Positions 8,025 to 16,580 of a DNA stretch of 29,702 nt are shown piece after piece. This DNA is from Bacteroidetes bacterium UBA7692. GTDB lineage: Bacteria; Bacteroidota; Bacteroidia; Chitinophagales; LD1. Under the pieces are notes generated by a model. It did not search any database, was not told the origin of the DNA, and was given only the letters and a program-made list of their open reading frames with translations. A program made the position numbers and the translations under genes. Location of the stretch: contig DLGO01000149.1 of the NCBI GenBank assembly GCA_002482725.1, positions 1 to 29,702 on the forward strand. The letters run 5' to 3'. How positions within the stretch are numbered: the first letter of the stretch is position 1; each line of letters starts with the position of its first letter.

Positions 8025-9494
8025 TCACCGTTTTGTTTTAGAGCTAACCCAGGACTTATAGTTGAGAATTTGGTTGTCTTCGCCCGATTCCATTTTCTTA
8101 TCCTCCATCAAACCCTTTAACTCTGCCTGAACACCCTTATCCCTATAGTTGAGCAATTGTTTGCAAAGTAATTTTATAAATGTCAGGAGCTTTTTTTCGG
8201 CATAAGTATCCTGCTGCTCAAGTTCTGCTTTAAATTGTTTTTGTACCTGTTCAAGGCGTATTTTGGTTCCATCAATATCTTTAGATTCTACATGCATCAA
8301 CAGCTCCGCCACTGCAACACGTAGCTTAAACAGGTTATCTGACTGCTTATACAGATCATTGGTATAGTACTTTACAAAGCTTCGTATAGCCTCATTGTAT
8401 TTGCCGGTTTTAAAATATAGTATCCCCCTGTTCAGCTGAATAAACATACCGTAATAGGAAGCATTTGATTTGTTATCGATCATTACTGTTTCCAGTTCAT
8501 TAAGCGCTTTCAATGCTTCTTCGGGATTTGTTTCTGAAAGATTGATTACACGCGCATTGTAGTAATAGAAAACATACTTCTGATAGTGGAGCCGGTTGTA
8601 CTGCTCTATTTCCTCTTTCAGCTTTTCGGCATACTGCAGCGAGCGTGCGTGCTTGCGGTTCCTGGAGAATGAATTAACCAGGTACACCAACATTTGCAAT
8701 TTAGTGTCGTGGTTATTTTTATCGAACCAATCCGCTTTGTTAAACCTGTTATAAATATCTACCATGAACTTTTCCAGCTCTATAAAGCTGTGGCGCTGCA
8801 GCAGTATCTGGCTTACCGCCCGGTATATCTTGGTCTGAAAAATTTTGCTTTTCTGCAGGCTGTTATCGGCGGTGTATTTGGAACTGATCTCTGATAACAC
8901 CTGCAGGATATTTTCATCGCCACGCCCGCGCCCCTGCGATAGCTTCAGCCTATACACAACAGCCGCCAGCACCTGGTCCATTTCACGCAGCTTGTTGAGG
9001 TGCACGGCATTGCTGTTCCGCTTCTCTATGTATATCTCCGGGTTAATCTCCGGAAGCTCTCCGGATATTTTAATATAGGCAGCATAAAGCATATCCAGCA
9101 TCTCGAGGTTTTCTGCAGCTATAGCCAGCTTCTCTGCCCTGCGCAGGAAATGAAGCGCCAGCACAAAATTATTTTTATCGTAGAAAATCTGGTGGGCCGA
9201 GAAGTATAAAAAGAGCTTATTCTTATCATTTTTGGTTTCGTGAAGCATGGTAAGGTTCTGGCAAATAACTTCCTGAAGCCGGCCCCTTAGCCTGTAAAAT
9301 GCATTTTTGCCCTCATCCCCATAAAGTTTTTTGAGAATCTTATCCTCGTTGTATGAATCCCCGCTGGTTCTTATATAGTCGAACAGCAATTCATCTTTCC
9401 TGTCGTGCTTGGTAGTAATGCGCGAAAGGTACAGCTTGAGGTGCCGAACCTCTTCCTTTGTCATAGATGCAACTAATTGCGGGAGTTTGTCCAT
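8025..9494 (-). CDS. Helical-repeat (TPR-like) cytoplasmic protein
   Basis: A 489-residue protein from the ATG at 9494 (MDKLPQLVASMTKEEVRHLK). The ORF extends 11 codons further upstream to 9527, but that segment is weak. There is no signal peptide. The sequence is almost wholly alpha-helical, rich in Lys, Glu, Leu and Tyr, with repeated helix pairs such as ALHFLRRAEKLAIAAENLEML and GILYFKTGKYNEAIRSFVKYY that look like tetratricopeptide units, so a scaffold or binding role is likely. It is the only gene in the window ending in TGA. The 1276-aa secreted protein begins about 60 bases downstream on the same strand. Proteins of this shape recur in Bacteroidota without assigned function. I assign none. 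Confidence 0.8.
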   Translation of the reverse strand: MDKLPQLVASMTKEEVRHLKLYLSRITTKHDRKDELLFDYIRTSGDSYNEDKILKKLYGDEGKNAFYRLRGRLQEVICQNLTMLHETKNDKNKLFLYFSAHQIFYDKNNFVLALHFLRRAEKLAIAAENLEMLDMLYAAYIKISGELPEINPEIYIEKRNSNAVHLNKLREMDQVLAAVVYRLKLSQGRGRGDENILQVLSEISSKYTADNSLQKSKIFQTKIYRAVSQILLQRHSFIELEKFMVDIYNRFNKADWFDKNNHDTKLQMLVYLVNSFSRNRKHARSLQYAEKLKEEIEQYNRLHYQKYVFYYYNARVINLSETNPEEALKALNELETVMIDNKSNASYYGMFIQLNRGILYFKTGKYNEAIRSFVKYYTNDLYKQSDNLFKLRVAVAELLMHVESKDIDGTKIRLEQVQKQFKAELEQQDTYAEKKLLTFIKLLCKQLLNYRDKGVQAELKGLMEDKKMESGEDNQILNYKSWVSSKTKR

Positions 9495-9643
9495 CCTGTA
9501 TGTACCTTTGAACCTGTAAGAAAACAAAAAAATTGATGAAGTACAGAGCCAACATTCTTTTAGCTTGTAGCATCTGTGTACTAAAGATTGATATTTAAAT
9601 AAATGCGTTGTGCCTAACTAGCTTTTTTATAGGATATAGCATC

Positions 9644-9651
9644 TATATTTG
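9644..9651 (+). promoter_or_regulatory. Candidate Bacteroidota -7 element (TATATTTG)
   Basis: TATATTTG fits the Bacteroidota -7 consensus TAnnTTTG and lies 22 bases before the ATG at 9674, leaving a short leader. I found no convincing -33 TTG at the usual spacing; a T-run sits there instead. The interval 9528-9673 is the divergent promoter region for the gene at 8025-9494 and this one. Confidence 0.4.
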
Positions 9652-9673
9652 ATTTATTAAAAACCGGAGAATA

Positions 9674-10369
9674 ATGTTTCAGAGAATTTCACTTATTACC
9701 ATCATAGCTGTATGCAGCTGCTTACCCGGTATTGTATTCTCTCAGGCTACACTATCGTTGTCTACCACCTCGCTATCGAGTGCTACGCCGGCCATTAACG
9801 ACCAGCTGAGCATATTCACCATGCTGACAAATACCAGCACAGTAGATACGTTTGAGGGTATTATTGATTTTTCCCTGGCCAATGATGACAGTATTTTAAT
9901 AAGTACCGCTGTCGTGGGCAAGCCCAACTATGCAGGCACATCGATAGTATTGGCACCTCTGGAGCAGAAAGCAGCCTTATTTACGGTGCAACTGATACCT
10001 AGCTATTTCAAAGCCGGACCGGAAATAATTATTGTATGGCCAATAGCGAAAAATCCAAAAACGCTAACACTGGTAGTGGATAGCGCAGAAGCACCAATTG
10101 ATATACAGGTTGCTGTCGGCATTGATGATGCTGATCCGCTATTGAAGGCTTTTGTTTCAGGGAACCGCTTTGTGATACAAAACAATCATTCCGAAATTTC
10201 ACTTGAACGTGTACAGATATTGAGTGCAAATGGTTCTGTAGTGCACAGCCAGGATGTTGCTGACACAAAAGCAGAGATAGATATTGCCTCACTAACGCCG
10301 GGGGTGTACCTGGGAGAGATACTATTTAGAAATGGCTCAAGAACCATAGTGCGGTTTGTGAAATATTAA
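9674..10369 (+). CDS. Small secreted protein with T9SS-type C-terminal sorting domain
   Basis: A 231-residue exported protein. Residues 1-23 form a signal peptide (MFQRISLITIIAVCSCLPGI, cut near VFSQA). A beta-rich region with conserved-looking Asn and Asp residues follows, comparable to the DUF11/CARDB-like surface modules. The last ~75 residues (VQILSANGSVVHSQDV, then ASLTPGVYLGEI and TIVRFVKY) match the type A sorting domain of the type IX secretion system: a G-x-V strand, a PGVY turn and a final basic strand. It should be transported through the outer membrane and attached or released. A candidate promoter lies upstream, and a bidirectional terminator follows the stop (TAA), shared with the convergent carbonic anhydrase gene. 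Exact function unknown. Confidence 0.8.
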   Translation: MFQRISLITIIAVCSCLPGIVFSQATLSLSTTSLSSATPAINDQLSIFTMLTNTSTVDTFEGIIDFSLANDDSILISTAVVGKPNYAGTSIVLAPLEQKAALFTVQLIPSYFKAGPEIIIVWPIAKNPKTLTLVVDSAEAPIDIQVAVGIDDADPLLKAFVSGNRFVIQNNHSEISLERVQILSANGSVVHSQDVADTKAEIDIASLTPGVYLGEILFRNGSRTIVRFVKY

Positions 10370-10395
10370 GCAACCGTCAAAAGAAACATGTAAAT

Positions 10396-10425
10396 AAAAA
10401 AGGCTTCTATTCAGAAGCCTTTTTT
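10396..10425. terminator. Bidirectional terminator between convergent genes
   Basis: A 12-bp perfect stem (AAAAAAGGCTTC pairing with GAAGCCTTTTTT) has a 6-base loop TATTCA and T-runs on both strands. It serves the + gene ending at 10369 and, on the - strand, overlaps the last seven codons and TAG of the carbonic anhydrase gene. Confidence 0.9.
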
Positions 10426-10940
10426 GTGTCTTGAAACCAACTGGCGTACATCACATAGTTATTGCCGATACGCTCTATCAGGTGCTGAAAGTTTTTCTCG
10501 TCTACCTGTTTCATTGGCCGGGCCGGCACACCGGCATATATCCATCCGCTTTTTACCACCGTGTTTTCCGACACTACGGCGCCTGCCGCCACGATGCTAT
10601 TCTCCTCTACCACTACATTATCCATAACAATAGCTCCCATACCGATAAGCGCATTGTCGTGTATAGTACAACCATGCACGATAGCACGGTGGCCAATGCT
10701 AACATTGTTGCCGATAGTAACCGCAGATATTTTGTACGTGCAATGAATTATTGCGCCATCCTGTATGTTTACTTTATTGCCTATCCTTATTGAGTTTACA
10801 TCGCCGCGCACAACGGCTGTAAACCACACACTGCAATCATTTCCCATAATTACATCGCCTATAACCGTTGCATTTTCTGCAAGAAAACAATTGTCGCCCA
10901 GTTGAGGTGCCTTACCATTTACAGGAATTACCAATGCCAT
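10407..10940 (-). CDS. Gamma-class carbonic anhydrase-family hexapeptide protein
   Basis: A 177-residue left-handed beta-helix protein built of hexapeptide repeats (GDVIMG, IGNKVN, IGNNVS and similar). The Zn ligands of the gamma-carbonic anhydrase family are present: His66 (IIHCTY), His84 and His89 (SIGHRAIVHGC). The conserved Arg45, Asp47, Gln60 and Asp61 around them are also there (VVRGDVN, NIQDG). It should form a trimer with metal at subunit interfaces. Many relatives (YrdA/PaaY/CaiE type) have weak or no CO2-hydration activity, so catalysis is not certain. The gene stands alone between a lipoprotein gene 41 bases upstream on the same strand and a convergent T9SS protein gene. Its last codons double as terminator stem. 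Confidence 0.92.
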   Translation of the reverse strand: MALVIPVNGKAPQLGDNCFLAENATVIGDVIMGNDCSVWFTAVVRGDVNSIRIGNKVNIQDGAIIHCTYKISAVTIGNNVSIGHRAIVHGCTIHDNALIGMGAIVMDNVVVEENSIVAAGAVVSENTVVKSGWIYAGVPARPMKQVDEKNFQHLIERIGNNYVMYASWFQDTKKASE

Positions 10941-10981
10941 ATTATGCTGTGTTTTTTATTGATTTTTTGAGCGCCTCTTTT

Positions 10982-12652
10982 TTATAGATTGATGGCGATA
11001 TCCAAATCCCATCCACCCTTCAGGGTATAGGTTTCTTTGCCCGAAATAATGGATTCGGGTTGTCGCCTCTTCAAGAAATTTCCATTGTCCCATTTACCGT
11101 TCTTGTTGCGATCGTCGGTAATGCGCATCGTATAATTACCGGCCAGCGCTTTAGGAATTTCATACTGCTTCTTCATTTTCCCTGAAACAAAAATTTGCTT
11201 CACTACCTTTCCCTGATCGCTTATTAACTCCAAAATTTTGTACTCGTCACTCTTTGACTCCAGATTAATTTTTATGTTGCCAAAACTCTCAGCCGACAGC
11301 GTTATAAATTTTAACGTGGTACTATCGTTCCTGGTTCCCAGATAATCCTCAAAAACAGAATCTTCAAAAATCAGGGAATAGTTGGTGCCGGGTTCCAGCT
11401 TTGCATCAATGGTAATTTTGGTCGGCTCTGTTGTATCAATTTTTAGTTTAATGGGAAACGATATGCCTGTTGTGTCGTTTCTCAAAACAGCCGTTTTTGA
11501 ATCGTTTATACCGATGATTGGTCGGGACAAAAATATTTTAAGCGATTCATAAGGGTTTTGTAGAACGGCTGACGCTGATTTTTTACCGCCAGTCCCAAGG
11601 CTAACCAATTGATTATCAATGGATAAAAAATATTCCTTGCGTTTATATAAGGAATCCATCACAATTGGCTTCAAATTCAACCTCAGCGTATCAAAAACGG
11701 TATCATTGAGCTGAAAATGCAATTCTGCCTTCTTTTCGTCCAGTTTTGTATACCAATAGGTTAGCGTATCCTTTGTATTATTAAAATATGCAATGTCTTT
11801 TGGTGCATTAAGCGGACCGTCAATTTTTATAGTTTTGACCGCTGTAGAGAAAGCGACCTGCAACGCTCCCAGCGATGTTCCACGTGATTCGATTATTTCC
11901 AGCTTTCCTTTTTTCTCTTCAAACATAGCAAAGGAAATAACTGGCTTAGCTGATCCGGACAAGGTAACAAGTGTATCCAAAAAGCCGATTGCTTCATTGG
12001 GTTGATCATAAATATAATTCAGGTTGGCGTCCTTCAAGCCAAATATCCTGTACTGTCCTGCTTTCACATTCTCTATTACGCCGGTTCCTGTTGCATTTGT
12101 TTTTGCAAAGTAAATTGGCTTTGAGCTCTTAACCCCATTTATGGAATCGGGGTGATATAGCGATATGATGGCATCTTCATAAGGCTTGCTATCTGCTGAG
12201 TTGATAATGGTAAAACTTATTTGCTGAGAATCCAGCACCGCGCCGGTTGAAAAAACAAAGGTGGTATTCTTCAGAATATTTCCTTCATTCAGGTCTTTTA
12301 GGTCATCTCCAAAATTGATAGTATAGGTTGTATTGGGCTGAAAAGTTCCTTTGTTCTTTATGCTTAATGTTTTGCCCTGTATCTTATACTCCGGTATTTT
12401 ATCTATCGGCGGCGACACCACGGTTTGCTGAAAGCCTGTAGATTGGATAAACTCATCAAAAGTAATCCTGACCTCGTTGCCGGAAAACATCACCGTTTTA
12501 TTGGGCGGAGTCGATCCGGTTATGGTAGGGGGCGTAGCATCTTTGGGGCCACCGGTCGGCGCCACCTCATTTGCGCATTCGGTAAGAATAAGCCCTGCCG
12601 CTATCAGCGCAATCAACTTTAAAGAGGAAAAGTAATGTTGGCGTAGTACCAT
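10982..12652 (-). CDS. Ig-like domain lipoprotein
   Basis: A 556-residue protein with an N-terminal lipoprotein-type signal: a hydrophobic core LIALIAAGLILTEC with the acceptor Cys26, although the residue before Cys is Glu, unlike a canonical lipobox. After the Cys come ANEVAPTGGPKDATPPTI and a first Ig-like domain of the bacterial SbsA/BIG_5 type (DEFIQ, TTYTINFGDDLKDLNEGN). Further beta-sandwich units follow, and the C-terminus has a calcium-binding-like DDRNKNGKWDNG. Such proteins are widespread in Bacteroidota and are anchored in the outer membrane or periplasm; their role is unclear. It precedes the carbonic anhydrase gene by 41 bases and follows mnmG by 42 bases, all on the - strand. 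A parS-like sequence lies inside it at 11876-11891. Confidence 0.85.
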   Translation of the reverse strand: MVLRQHYFSSLKLIALIAAGLILTECANEVAPTGGPKDATPPTITGSTPPNKTVMFSGNEVRITFDEFIQSTGFQQTVVSPPIDKIPEYKIQGKTLSIKNKGTFQPNTTYTINFGDDLKDLNEGNILKNTTFVFSTGAVLDSQQISFTIINSADSKPYEDAIISLYHPDSINGVKSSKPIYFAKTNATGTGVIENVKAGQYRIFGLKDANLNYIYDQPNEAIGFLDTLVTLSGSAKPVISFAMFEEKKGKLEIIESRGTSLGALQVAFSTAVKTIKIDGPLNAPKDIAYFNNTKDTLTYWYTKLDEKKAELHFQLNDTVFDTLRLNLKPIVMDSLYKRKEYFLSIDNQLVSLGTGGKKSASAVLQNPYESLKIFLSRPIIGINDSKTAVLRNDTTGISFPIKLKIDTTEPTKITIDAKLEPGTNYSLIFEDSVFEDYLGTRNDSTTLKFITLSAESFGNIKINLESKSDEYKILELISDQGKVVKQIFVSGKMKKQYEIPKALAGNYTMRITDDRNKNGKWDNGNFLKRRQPESIISGKETYTLKGGWDLDIAINL

Positions 12653-12694
12653 TGATTATAGTTGTCCGGCTGCAAGGCCGTGATGCATTGCTTT

Positions 12695-14611
12695 TTATCG
12701 GCCAAGGTGTACAAGCAACACACTAACATCTGCAGGACTAACCCCACTAATGCGGCTTGCCTGGCCAATGCTTCCGGGTCTTATTTTGTTTAGTTTTATG
12801 CGCGCCTCCATCGATAGCGATTTCAACACAGAATAGTCAAACGCATCACTTAGCTTAATATCTTCTAAGCGGCTGATTTTTTGGGCCATCTCTACTTCCT
12901 TCTGTATATAGCCCGCATACTTAAATTCTATTTCCGCTGCTGTCACAAATTCTTCGTCGTAATTATTCAGCACTTCATTTACCTGAGGCAAGGCACCCCT
13001 CAATTCTGAAATGCCCAGTTGCGGACGAGAAAGCAGGCGGTCCAATTTGGTTTTAATCTTCAATTCAGCGGTTTCTTTCTCAACCAATAGCTGATTAATC
13101 TCCTCCGGGTTTACCGCAAACTCTCCGAAAAAGCGTAGCAATTCTGCCACTTGCTTTTTCTTTTCCTGCACCCTCTCCAGTCTGCTATCGTCAGCAAGCC
13201 CAATGGCATGCGACAATTCAGTAAGGCGCAAATCGGCATTGTCCTGACGAAGCAAAATGCGGTATTCTGCCCTTGAGGTAAACATCCGATAAGGCTCTTC
13301 CGTTCCTTTATTTATCAGGTCATCTATCAATACACCTATATAAGCATCCGAGCGCTTTAGTATAACAGCGTTTTCCTCTTTGGCCAAACGGTGCGCATTT
13401 ATCCCGGCCATTAAACCCTGGCAAGCAGCCTCTTCATACCCTGTGGTGCCGTTTATCTGCCCTGCAAAAAACAAGCCCTTTACCAGTTTTGTCTCTAATG
13501 TGAGGGTCAATTGTGTAGGTGGAAAGTAGTCGTACTCAATAGCATAGCCCGGCCGGAACATCTTCATATTCTCAAATCCCGGTATTTGCCTCAAGGCTTT
13601 ATATTGCACATCCTCTGGTAGAGAGGTAGAAAATCCGTTTACATATATCTCTACCGTATTCCAACCTTCCGGCTCTACGAATATCTGGTGCTGGGATTTG
13701 TCTGCAAAGCGGTCTATTTTATCTTCAACCGAAGGGCAATACCTTGGCCCCAACCCTTTAATCCTTCCCGAGAACATGGGCGATTTGTCGAAACCGGTGC
13801 GAAGAATGTCGTGCACCTTTTGGTTGGTATAGGTAGTCCAGCAGCATAATTGCTTATTAATCGCCTCTTGCTTTTGCTCTTCTGTAATTGGCTTTGAAGG
13901 GTCTTTTATAAACGGGTTGTAGCCTTTTTTATATGAAAAGCCTGTTACTTCTCCATCGCCCTCTTGCCTGGCCATCGCTTCATAGTTCAGGCTTCTGCCG
14001 TCAATGCGCGGAGGTGTGCCCGTTTTCATACGGCCCGCTTCAAAGCCTAAATCTACCAACTGCTCGGTGATGCCATGGGCAGCTTTCTCTCCTGCTCGGC
14101 CTCCGCCAAACTGTTTTTCACCAATATGTATAAGACCATTCAGGAAAGTACCATTGGTAAGTACGACGCTTTTGCTCCTTATCTCTAAGCCCATACCGGT
14201 GTAAACACCTCCTATCCTACCATCTTTTACTATCAGGCCGGATATCATTTCCTGCCAAAAGTCTACGTTGGGAGTTTTCTCCAGCATATCACGCCATTCC
14301 AGCGCAAACATCATGCGGTCGTTTTGTGTCCTTGGACTCCACATGGCAGGCCCCTTAGACCTGTTCAACATGCGGAACTGCACCATGCTCTTGTCGCTTA
14401 CCATTCCAGAGTATCCTCCCATGGCGTCTATCTCCCGCACTATCTGGCCCTTGGCAATTCCGCCCATAGCCGGATTGCAGCTCATTTGAGCAATGGTTTG
14501 CATATTCATGGTTACAAGCAACACCTTGGAACCCATATTGGCAGCAGCGGCAGCAGCTTCACAGCCGGCATGTCCTGCACCAACCACTATAACGTCGTAT
14601 TCTGGAAACAT
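12695..14611 (-). CDS. mnmG: tRNA uridine-5-carboxymethylaminomethyl(34) synthesis enzyme MnmG
   Basis: A FAD-dependent enzyme that, with MnmE, installs the carboxymethylaminomethyl group on the wobble uridine of certain tRNAs, using a folate-derived methylene. Length (638 aa) is normal. Visible motifs: the N-terminal dinucleotide-binding signature VVGAGHAGCEAA, CNPAMGGIAKG with its conserved Cys, GTFLNGLIHIG, GRMKTGTPPRID, the GYEEAACQG segment near residue 370, and the helical C-terminus ending ISGVSPADVSVLLVHLGR that contacts tRNA and MnmE. MnmE is not in the window. The gene (also called gidA) is often near the chromosomal origin, and two parS palindromes lie 60 and 700 bases upstream of its start here. 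A -7-type element, TACATTTG, is 8 bases before the ATG. Confidence 0.97.
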   Translation of the reverse strand: MFPEYDVIVVGAGHAGCEAAAAAANMGSKVLLVTMNMQTIAQMSCNPAMGGIAKGQIVREIDAMGGYSGMVSDKSMVQFRMLNRSKGPAMWSPRTQNDRMMFALEWRDMLEKTPNVDFWQEMISGLIVKDGRIGGVYTGMGLEIRSKSVVLTNGTFLNGLIHIGEKQFGGGRAGEKAAHGITEQLVDLGFEAGRMKTGTPPRIDGRSLNYEAMARQEGDGEVTGFSYKKGYNPFIKDPSKPITEEQKQEAINKQLCCWTTYTNQKVHDILRTGFDKSPMFSGRIKGLGPRYCPSVEDKIDRFADKSQHQIFVEPEGWNTVEIYVNGFSTSLPEDVQYKALRQIPGFENMKMFRPGYAIEYDYFPPTQLTLTLETKLVKGLFFAGQINGTTGYEEAACQGLMAGINAHRLAKEENAVILKRSDAYIGVLIDDLINKGTEEPYRMFTSRAEYRILLRQDNADLRLTELSHAIGLADDSRLERVQEKKKQVAELLRFFGEFAVNPEEINQLLVEKETAELKIKTKLDRLLSRPQLGISELRGALPQVNEVLNNYDEEFVTAAEIEFKYAGYIQKEVEMAQKISRLEDIKLSDAFDYSVLKSLSMEARIKLNKIRPGSIGQASRISGVSPADVSVLLVHLGR

Positions 14612-14618
14612 CAGGCTG

Positions 14619-14626
14619 CAAATGTA
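14619..14626 (-). promoter_or_regulatory. Candidate -7 element for mnmG (TACATTTG)
   Basis: On the - strand TACATTTG matches TAnnTTTG and ends 8 bases before the mnmG ATG at 14611, implying a very short or absent leader. No clear -33 element is seen. The parS palindrome at 14672 lies about 45 bases further upstream. Confidence 0.35.
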
Positions 14627-14671
14627 AGTGCATTTGCTGATTTATTAGGTTGGTTATACTATTATAGCAAT

Positions 14672-14687
14672 TGTTCCACGTGGAACT
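14672..14687. other. parS-type centromere palindrome, copy 1
   Basis: TGTTCCACGTGGAACT agrees with the widespread ParB-binding parS consensus TGTTTCACGTGAAACA at all but three of 16 positions, and keeps the 14-bp perfect palindrome GTTCCACGTGGAAC. It lies in the divergent region between mnmG and the exported-protein gene. ParB loading here would be consistent with an origin-proximal location. Confidence 0.75.
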
Positions 14688-14722
14688 GTAGGTAAAAGCA
14701 AACATTATCTGCATTAAACAGT

Positions 14723-14730
14723 TATATTTG
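14723..14730 (+). promoter_or_regulatory. Candidate -7 element (TATATTTG)
   Basis: TATATTTG fits the Bacteroidota -7 consensus and lies 15 bases before the ATG at 14746. No clear -33 TTG at the expected spacing. Confidence 0.4.
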
Positions 14731-14745
14731 AACAAACACAACAAC

Positions 14746-15309
14746 ATGCGAGTACATATACTACTTCTGATAAGCCTACTCACCTATAGCGCAGCAGCTA
14801 TTGCCCAACAACAGCAAGGAACCTACTCCACCATAGAAATAGATTTACAAAGCAAGAATGACACGGTTGACAATGCGGCAAGCAGTAAGGCGCTGGTTTG
14901 GATGAATCCATCCAACGGAATGCTGGTAATAAAGGTTGAGCTAAGCACCATCAGCACGCGTGTACCAAGAATGGATAGCGCGCTAGCGAAGCTTAGCGCT
15001 CAATACCTATACTTCAAAGGAGTGCTAGCCAATTACAATGAGCTATTCTCTCAGGAAAACAAGGATATGGAGTACATGCTACAGGGAGAACTTATGACTC
15101 AGGACGCCAAAACAGGGGCAACAATGATATATGACCCTGAAAATCTTGGGAACAGCAGCGACTTAAAAGCCATACGCCTAAAGCTAACTATCAGCATCAG
15201 CCCCAAAGACTTACACATTCCTGTTTTGTCAGATAATTGCGACGATCGCATAGTAATAGAGATGAGGGGGGCGCAGTTAAACCAAGGAACTATGCAAACT
15301 CCATTCTAG
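14746..15309 (+). CDS. Small exported protein of unknown function
   Basis: Started at ATG 14746, the protein has 187 residues with a good signal peptide (MRVHILLLISLLTYSAAAIA, cut before QQQQG). An in-frame TTG 18 bases upstream lies inside the candidate promoter and is unlikely. The mature part is beta-rich with polar strands (STIEIDLQSKND, GMLVIKVELSTIS, LKLTISISPKDL), a mid-region motif SAQYLYFKGVLANYNELF, and two Cys-free halves; the only Cys is near residue 167. The layout loosely recalls periplasmic lipid-binding beta proteins, but I cannot assign a family. The gene sits precisely between two parS palindromes: one 59 bases upstream of the ATG and one starting two bases after the TAG. 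A strong bidirectional terminator follows. Confidence 0.75.
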   Translation: MRVHILLLISLLTYSAAAIAQQQQGTYSTIEIDLQSKNDTVDNAASSKALVWMNPSNGMLVIKVELSTISTRVPRMDSALAKLSAQYLYFKGVLANYNELFSQENKDMEYMLQGELMTQDAKTGATMIYDPENLGNSSDLKAIRLKLTISISPKDLHIPVLSDNCDDRIVIEMRGAQLNQGTMQTPF

Positions 15310-15310
15310 T

Positions 15311-15326
15311 TGTTCCACGTGGAACA
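15311..15326. other. parS-type centromere palindrome, copy 2
   Basis: TGTTCCACGTGGAACA is a perfect 16-bp palindrome and matches the parS consensus TGTTTCACGTGAAACA at 14 of 16 positions, the two differences being symmetric. It begins two bases after the TAG of the exported-protein gene and 11 bases before the terminator stem, so it is not placed like a promoter operator. Confidence 0.8.
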
Positions 15327-15336
15327 AACGCACATA

Positions 15337-15373
15337 AAAAAAGGCGTTAACCGAAATGGTTAACGCCTTTTTT
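15337..15373. terminator. Bidirectional terminator between convergent genes
   Basis: A 16-bp perfect stem (arms 15337-15352 and 15358-15373, core GGCGTTAACC/GGTTAACGCC) with loop GAAAT is flanked by A- and T-runs, so it works both ways. It separates the exported-protein gene from the convergent aminopeptidase gene ending at 15386. Confidence 0.93.
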
Positions 15374-15385
15374 CGTTCCGTGTAA

Positions 15386-16492
15386 CTATATAAATCGACC
15401 GTCCTGGTAAATCAGCTCACCATCGGCAAAAATCTGACCACCATTTCGCATATCTGTAATCATATCCCAATGCACCGTGCTTTGGTTTAGTCCACCACAC
15501 TGCCTATAGCTCTGCCCAACAGCCATGTGAATACTGCCACCAATCTTCTCGTCGAACAAAATATTGCGCGTGGTTCGTTGGATGTTAAAGTTGGTACCTA
15601 TAGCTACCTCTCCCCACATACGCGCACCCTCAATAGCAAACACCTTATCCAAGACATCCTGACCCTTCTCAGCACTCCAGGCAATAATAACGCCATCCTT
15701 TACTTCTAATGAAATGCCCTCTACATCCTTACCCATATATATAGTAGGATAACTGAAGTAAACCTTGCCTTGAACGCTATCTTCTATAGGCGCACTAAAC
15801 ACCTCCCCACTTGGCATATTGCTACGACCATCACTATTAATCCAGGTCCGGCCTTTTACCGAAAACTTTATATCAATGTTTGGACCTTTATAATGAACCA
15901 AATCCGCCTTATTCAATCTGTCGACATACGCCTGCTGGTTTCTGCGAACCTCCAGCCACTTCTCAACCGGATTTTCATCGTATAAATAGCACGACTGGAA
16001 CACAAACTTCTCGTACTCATCCAAACTAAGCTCTGCATCATCAGCGCCCGCCTGGGTCGGATACTGACAAAGGCACCTCCGCATGCTTCCATTTCCAATT
16101 CTTTCAAAATAAAGCTGGTTCAAAACATTCTGGGCCTGCTGAAAGACCTTATACTTCTCTGCGCTCGGTGGTTCTGATTCACCATCTCCCCTGGTGAAGG
16201 GAGCACGAATATTCAAATAACAATCAAAGCTTTCAAAAACGTGTTTTTTCAAGGGATTGATCCATTCGAGCTGATGCTGCTCACCATTTTCCAGCACTCC
16301 GGCACCTTCGAGATTCAACTCGACGCTGATAACCGGATGGCCACCTGCCAAATATATCTCCTTTACCACCTCTTGTAAAAGCTGTTCGGCTAAATAAGAG
16401 GATACTATATAGACTTTATCGTCCTTTTTTACCGCTAAACAGTAGTTAACCAACAACTTTGCGTACTTACTTAAAATCTCTTTGTCAGGCAT
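15386..16492 (-). CDS. M29-family metalloaminopeptidase
   Basis: A 368-residue cytoplasmic aminopeptidase of the M29 (thermophilic AmpS/AmpT, PepS) family, which removes N-terminal residues using two divalent metals. The expected ligands are visible: Glu230 (MPSGEVFSAP), Glu295 (WGEVAIGTN), His322 (GGSIHMAVG) with Tyr329 close by, and His341 and Asp343 (TVHWDMI). The N-terminal domain (1-200) starts with DKEILSKYAKLLVNYCL, the conserved opening helix. Length is slightly shorter than the usual 400-410 residues. The start at 16492 is preceded by an AT-rich leader. It lies 88 bases downstream of the phosphatase-fold gene on the same strand, and ends against a bidirectional terminator. Confidence 0.92.
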   Translation of the reverse strand: MPDKEILSKYAKLLVNYCLAVKKDDKVYIVSSYLAEQLLQEVVKEIYLAGGHPVISVELNLEGAGVLENGEQHQLEWINPLKKHVFESFDCYLNIRAPFTRGDGESEPPSAEKYKVFQQAQNVLNQLYFERIGNGSMRRCLCQYPTQAGADDAELSLDEYEKFVFQSCYLYDENPVEKWLEVRRNQQAYVDRLNKADLVHYKGPNIDIKFSVKGRTWINSDGRSNMPSGEVFSAPIEDSVQGKVYFSYPTIYMGKDVEGISLEVKDGVIIAWSAEKGQDVLDKVFAIEGARMWGEVAIGTNFNIQRTTRNILFDEKIGGSIHMAVGQSYRQCGGLNQSTVHWDMITDMRNGGQIFADGELIYQDGRFI

Positions 16493-16580
16493 TTTTATTA
16501 TATTTAAAATATTAACAGTTAAGATATTACAGTCATTTTTTGCCTAAAAACATATCAAAAAACAGGCGCTACAGGCGCTT

